Source: Adiantum capillus-veneris (lineage: Eukaryota > Streptophyta > Polypodiopsida > Polypodiales > Pteridaceae). From it: a DNA stretch of 64,000 bases. The position numbers and the translations under genes are program-made. The notes under the pieces were generated by a model. That model was not told the origin of the DNA and did not search any database. It worked only from the letters and a program-made list of their open reading frames with translations. Shown piece after piece: positions 60,171-64,000 of the stretch (position 1 is the first letter of the stretch; every line of letters starts with the position of its first letter). The DNA is taken from assembly GCA_014529385.2 (NCBI GenBank), contig CM043952.1, forward strand, positions 59,232,119 to 59,296,118, written 5' to 3'.

Positions 60171-61048
60171 AGAAGCATAAGTGATAACCTTGTGACATGT
60201 GTCCCCCTTTCCCCTTTTGTGAGAGCTTTAGGTAATTAAATAATGCAATTAAACTGGTCTCATTGGACCCCTTTGTCTTATGGCCAATACGATGCAGACA
60301 AGCCATTGGGCTGCTGAATACTCATTGGACCCCTTGGGAGACTGTCCAATACTCTTCTAGAGAGATTAATTCTTATTGGTTCTTTTATTAAGTGTTTTTA
60401 AATGAATTAAACTAGATTTACTCTAGCCTAATTCTCATTGGTCCACCTCTATGGACATCCAATAGGATTTGAATGCACCTTGTGGGCAATTGGGCTAGGG
60501 AGCTGACATGTGTCCACTATGCCCTTTGTGTAAAGGGTCTTGCATGAGTGTGTGTGTGTGTGTTTCTCTCTCATCCCCTACTAAAAGGGCTCGCCCCCTC
60601 CTATGTAGGAATCTAGGAAGACTTTTTGTACACTTACAAAGCATCGAATATCCCTAAGGTTTGACCATTGGACTTTACATTGAAAAATGGAACCTTAGCA
60701 TTTTGGAAGTCTTAATGGGCTGAACCTTAGGGTATTTGAAGCCCATTGTTGCACATTGATCTTTTGTAGATGGCCCGCCCTTTGGATCCCTGTATTCCCT
60801 CCTTTGGATCCCTACTGTGGCCGGTCTGCCAGCTTAACCAATATTCTAGCTTTTTCTCCCCTGGTACTTCCCCATATTAAATGATCAGTTTAACATGAGA
60901 AAATCATTTAGGAGAATTAGATATTAGTTATTATGACAGTATTCCCTTTTGGGATTTTTGGCAAGTGGACGAAGGAAAAAAAGAAGAGGACTCATGGGAT
61001 TTTTGGTGCATTCTATGACACTCTCATGTGCCCAATGTGGCCAAGCAA

Positions 61049-61051
<3 letters not shown>
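60171..61051. other. Non-coding with repeated CATTGGACC words
   Basis: Four to five copies of (T/C)(A/T)CATTGG(A/T)CC occur between about 60134 and 60443, each near an AATTAA or CCAATA word. This may be the rest of the R1 LTR. A (GT)n patch lies at 60549-60562. No gene seen. Confidence 0.45.

Positions 61052-61095
<44 letters not shown>
61052..61095. repeat. (CT)22 microsatellite
   Basis: About 44 bp of perfect CT repeat. Ser-Leu and Arg-Glu ORFs across it are artefacts. Confidence 0.95.
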
Positions 61096-61099
<4 letters not shown>

Positions 61100-61201
61100 C
61101 TCACATGGGAGCTCATGCGATGGTCTCCTTGCTCTAGCACTTGGCAAGGAATCTCCACAAGAGCACAAGCTTGTACTATAATTAGAGTTGTCCCTGAGAA
61201 A

Positions 61202-61617
61202 ATTATAATAGGGAAAATTACCAAAATATGCTAATTTGTGAAAATTCCCAAAATACCCCTGGTTGTGAGATTAAATTTCTCAAAAGCTAATTTTTTTTGT
61301 AGATTTTTATAAGCAGACTAATTGTCTATCAATAAAAGATGTTAAAACTAAAATTTGAGTTGGTTTTTTAGGCTTTCTAGATGAATTACGTCATTATTTT
61401 AGACATAATTGCCTTTTTATGCAATGTACTTCGTGAAAAATTACATGCAAAGCATTCAAACATGGATCCCGATTGTCAAAAAGAAATAAGGATAAGAAAA
61501 TCTTGAGCAATCCAACCAAAATAGATTTGGGGGTTTTTTGGGAATTTCTAAGATTTGAGGGGAGTTTGGGAATTTCCACAAATTAGAGAGTACTTTGGTA
61601 ATTTTTCCATTATCCTA
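61202..61617. mobile_element. 398-bp MITE with long terminal inverted repeats
   Basis: The ends at 61211 (GGGAAAATTACCAAAATA) and 61608 (reverse complement GGAAAAATTACCAAAGTA) match in inverted orientation over about 50 bp, with one 2-bp gap and roughly 83% identity. Both arms share CTAATTTGTG(A/G)AAATTCCCAAA. Nine-base flanks ATTATAATA (61202-61210) and ATTATCCTA (61609-61617) match at 7 of 9 positions, a length that fits Mutator-type target duplications. The interior is AT-rich and non-coding. This is a non-autonomous element, and an autonomous partner is not in the window. Confidence 0.7.
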
Positions 61618-62499
61618 TAAAAATTATTTTGTAGGCCATCGCTGACGAGAGGGTTTGAGAGGTGCCAAACTATGGAGAGAAGCTGCAAAAATTTGGGCAG
61701 AGTAACCTTTGTATCCGAAGAAAAATCTCAACCGAAATAGGCTCAAAAGTGCCAACAATGAAAGTCACGACTCGCGGGAGAACTCCGGTAGAGTCTCCTT
61801 TGTATGAGGAGTCAAAACTCAACTAAAAAACGCATAGAATGTGCCAGCTTCACTAAAATTGGGCATTAAAAAATTGACATTGTCATTGCCAATAGACTGT
61901 CATACACAACATCCAAGCATAAAATCTGACCAGATAGATATCCTATAGTGAGGGTACCATAATGGGGAACTCCAACTACCTATATCACTGAAGGTATCTA
62001 AACATTTGAGCATACCCCAACTCAAAGAAAATCTCACGCAAACGACCCTCCAGAGGCTAAGCAGACTCCAAGACACCAGCCACAATCTAAAAAAGGGCTC
62101 TTCCAAAATTGAGTCTCAAAAATGTCCGGGAAACAGCCAAAGTATCACTTCAAATTGGCGTCACAAACAACATACGGAGGCAGTGATCGCAACTCAATGT
62201 ACATGAGTGATCACGCATGAATATGCACCAAGAACTATTGCATGAAGTAAAGAAGCTCCCTACAGGGATATCTGCTCTCAAAAGAGCTCAAGCACTGTGT
62301 ATGCTCAAAAGAACATGCATCTATCAACACATGGCCATCCGCAGAAAGAAACAACCGCCAAAATGACTGTCAAAAGTGCCTATGAAGGCGATGTACCTCT
62401 ATGTGTATGTGGGCTCAAAATACCCTTGTAAACCTACGTGTAGGTGTAGACTAGGAAGTTCGATGCCGATTTTTGCTGCTTGACAGAAATATTCTCTAT
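61618..62499. other. Non-coding with loosely repeated CTCAAAA words
   Basis: Degenerate similarity between neighbouring blocks: CCTTTGTATCCGAAGAAAAA and CCTTTGTATGAGGAGTCAAA, and the recurring word (G/T)CTCAAAA followed by (G/T)(T/A)GCC. Looks like an old tandem array with a unit of 80-110 bp. No ORF with support. Confidence 0.4.
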
Positions 62500-63288
62500 G
62501 CGAATGTTGGGTGTCACTCCTCTATGACAGAGGTACCTCACCCATGCATGCCAAGAGAAAATCATTGAAGAAGTTGATGTTGAAAGGTCAATACCGGAAC
62601 ACCGAGCCAATGTCGCCTCTCTCTGCCGGTTGGGAGTGTAGCCATCTAGGCTTGAAACCGAGGGAATATGTGGTCAATGTTGCCTTCCTCTGTCGGACGA
62701 AAGTGATCACCAAAGCCGTAGTCACCTATGTTGAGGAAAAACACTAAAGTCATAGCCACTACCATGGCAATGCCGAGTCACAAAAATCGATGTCAACACC
62801 GATGTGCCGAGACGATGCTAATTGCCGATGCTAGAAGCCGATAATGTGTGAAGCTGTGAGAGCAGAGACGGGTATGTGGCGTACTATAGAGAATCTCTCT
62901 TTCTCTCTCCGATCGATTCCGAGTTGATCCCCCTATCATTGAAAATCCGTGCAAACACATGTGCATACACCAAAAAAAAATTGGGCTTCTCAGCCTTGCT
63001 CTCTCTCTATCTTGGCACTTTTGGTGTGGGATCTTTGCTTTGAAAATCGGTAATAGCTTGGAGTAGGTGTTTGTTCTCTGCCTGATTTAAGGGAGCAAGG
63101 CCTACTTTGTTTAATGTTGTGGGCTGTTAGAAAATCCAAAGCTTCAAGCTCATAGGTGCTTTTCAAATTTCCCCTGTAGCGCTGCTCTATGAAGCTCACC
63201 AATGCTGTACTCAAGCTCAAGGTTATGCTCACACGCTCCTTCCAAGCCTTTGCACTACCTGAGAGTTGAATTCAACCCAAATTATCAA
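62500..63288. other. Non-coding with clustered CCGA words
   Basis: Between 62590 and 62845 the words CACCGAGCCAATGTCG, GCCGAGTC, CACCGATGTGCCGAGACGAT and ATTGCCGATGCTAGAAGCCG occur close together in an otherwise AT-rich area. They could be a decayed short-period repeat. The 78-codon ORF at 62511-62747 has no recognised motif. Confidence 0.4.

Positions 63289-63289
<1 letters not shown>

Positions 63290-63325
<36 letters not shown>
63290..63325. repeat. (GT)18 microsatellite
   Basis: Perfect GT repeat of about 36 bp followed by ATCACACACACA. A 156-codon ORF that reads through it (63266-63736) starts with Val-Cys repeats and is not supported as a gene. Confidence 0.95.
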
Positions 63326-63327
<2 letters not shown>

Positions 63328-63360
63328 CACACACACAATCTCCCAAATTCCACCTACTAC

Positions 63361-63420
63361 AGGTGATGCTCGATTGCTATTTATTGCCGCAGGTGATGCT
63401 CGATTGCTGTCTATTGCCAA
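63361..63420. repeat. 30-bp tandem duplication
   Basis: AGGTGATGCTCGATTGCT starts at 63361 and 63391. The two 30-bp units differ at about three positions. Confidence 0.92.
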
Positions 63421-64000
63421 TTTCACTCCTTGCCTCCTTGCTTACTCGATTTTGCTCAAGATGCCAATTCCATGCCAAATTTCCCCTCGACTTTCTTTGC
63501 TTTCTAGTGTGCTATTGGTTGGCTTGCTTGATTGGATCTTGAGAGCACCTAAATTTTCCAGTCTTGCTCGTTTAAGTTGCCTTACCAACACACATACACG
63601 CATACAATCCTTGCCTAATTTCTTTGTACTGCTTGCTCTTGCAAATTGCAATTGCCTTGCTCATAAACCTTGTAATTCTCAGCACTACTTGCACAATTTG
63701 TCCTCCCTTGATTCTGTTGCACTTGAAAAGCTTTAATTTACCCAATGCTACAAGAAAATTCCCTCAAATGCTCTAATACCATTTATAGAGTGTGTGTTGC
63801 ATGCATATGCGTGTGTGCGTAGGTGCACAATCAAGGGAGAGTCTGTGAGGGGGAATTGGGGAAGAAGGAGAAGCACATACATCTGCTTGGGTTAGTGGAG
63901 TAGAAAGTGAGAGTGCTTAAAGTCCACCCTCACTTTCTATCCCTATATTCGTTATAAAGAAAATGAAGTTAGGGGTGGTTCCCATGGCCACCTGGCTTAC
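63421..64000. other. Non-coding right flank with a small hairpin
   Basis: Pyrimidine-rich, with a loose TTGC-rich word pattern (TTGCTT, CTTGCC). At 63901-63939 an 11-bp inverted repeat (TAGAAAGTGAG / CTCACTTTCTA) with a 17-base loop could form a stem. No gene recognised up to the edge. Confidence 0.45.

Noticed and set aside
63266-63736. 156-codon plus-strand ORF
   Set aside because: It begins in a GT microsatellite and crosses a 30-bp tandem duplication. The rest lacks any motif, and composition follows the pyrimidine-rich DNA.

Overview
This window is repeat-dominated nuclear DNA from a land plant with a large genome. The evidence is the nested long-terminal-repeat (LTR) retroelements of plant Ty3/gypsy and Ty1/copia types, primer sites matching plant tRNA-Asp and initiator tRNA-Met, a CACTA-like transposon end, and dense dinucleotide and poly-C microsatellites. 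I found no convincing host protein gene, tRNA or rRNA gene. The species cannot be named from the sequence. A fern, lycophyte or gymnosperm fits the repeat style, but this is only an impression.

Layout. 1-5603: non-coding flank with long (AC)n, (CT)n, (GA)n, poly-C and poly-G tracts. 5604-48754: an old minus-strand Ty3 element (E1), carrying its 3' LTR at 5604-6553 and part of its 5' LTR at 48034-48754. Inside E1, between its protease and reverse-transcriptase parts, lies a second minus-strand Ty3 element (E3, 17047-44273, 5-bp target duplication TGAAG). Inside the 3' LTR of E3 lies a third, plus-strand Ty3 element of the same family (E2, 17561-30811, target duplication CCCGG). A fragment of another LTR family (R1) sits in the gag end of E1 at 47198-48010. 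A plus-strand copia element (48755 to about 54365) has entered the 5' LTR of E1. LTR divergence agrees with this order: E2 is youngest (about 1%), E3 slightly older (about 2%), E1 much older (about 15%).

From 54366 to 64000: a degenerate array built on the word CCCTAAG (55376-56745), an (AC)n tract, a CACTA-like transposon terminus (ending at 57300), a degraded Ty3 integrase (57301-58425) followed by a second R1 LTR (from 59281), a 398-bp MITE with long terminal inverted repeats (61211-61608), and otherwise plain non-coding sequence.

The most interesting system is the E2/E3 Ty3 family, and in part E1. Besides the usual protease ahead of reverse transcriptase, it carries a second retropepsin-like domain after the integrase. 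That is followed by a basic stretch with repeated W-(V/I)-P-K motifs, and then a separate acidic ORF of about 140 residues with no recognisable relatives. E2 and E3 share this layout, so it belongs to the family and is not an accident of one copy. All retroelements here are treated as fossils; each has breaks, few in E2 and E3 and many in E1 and the copia element.
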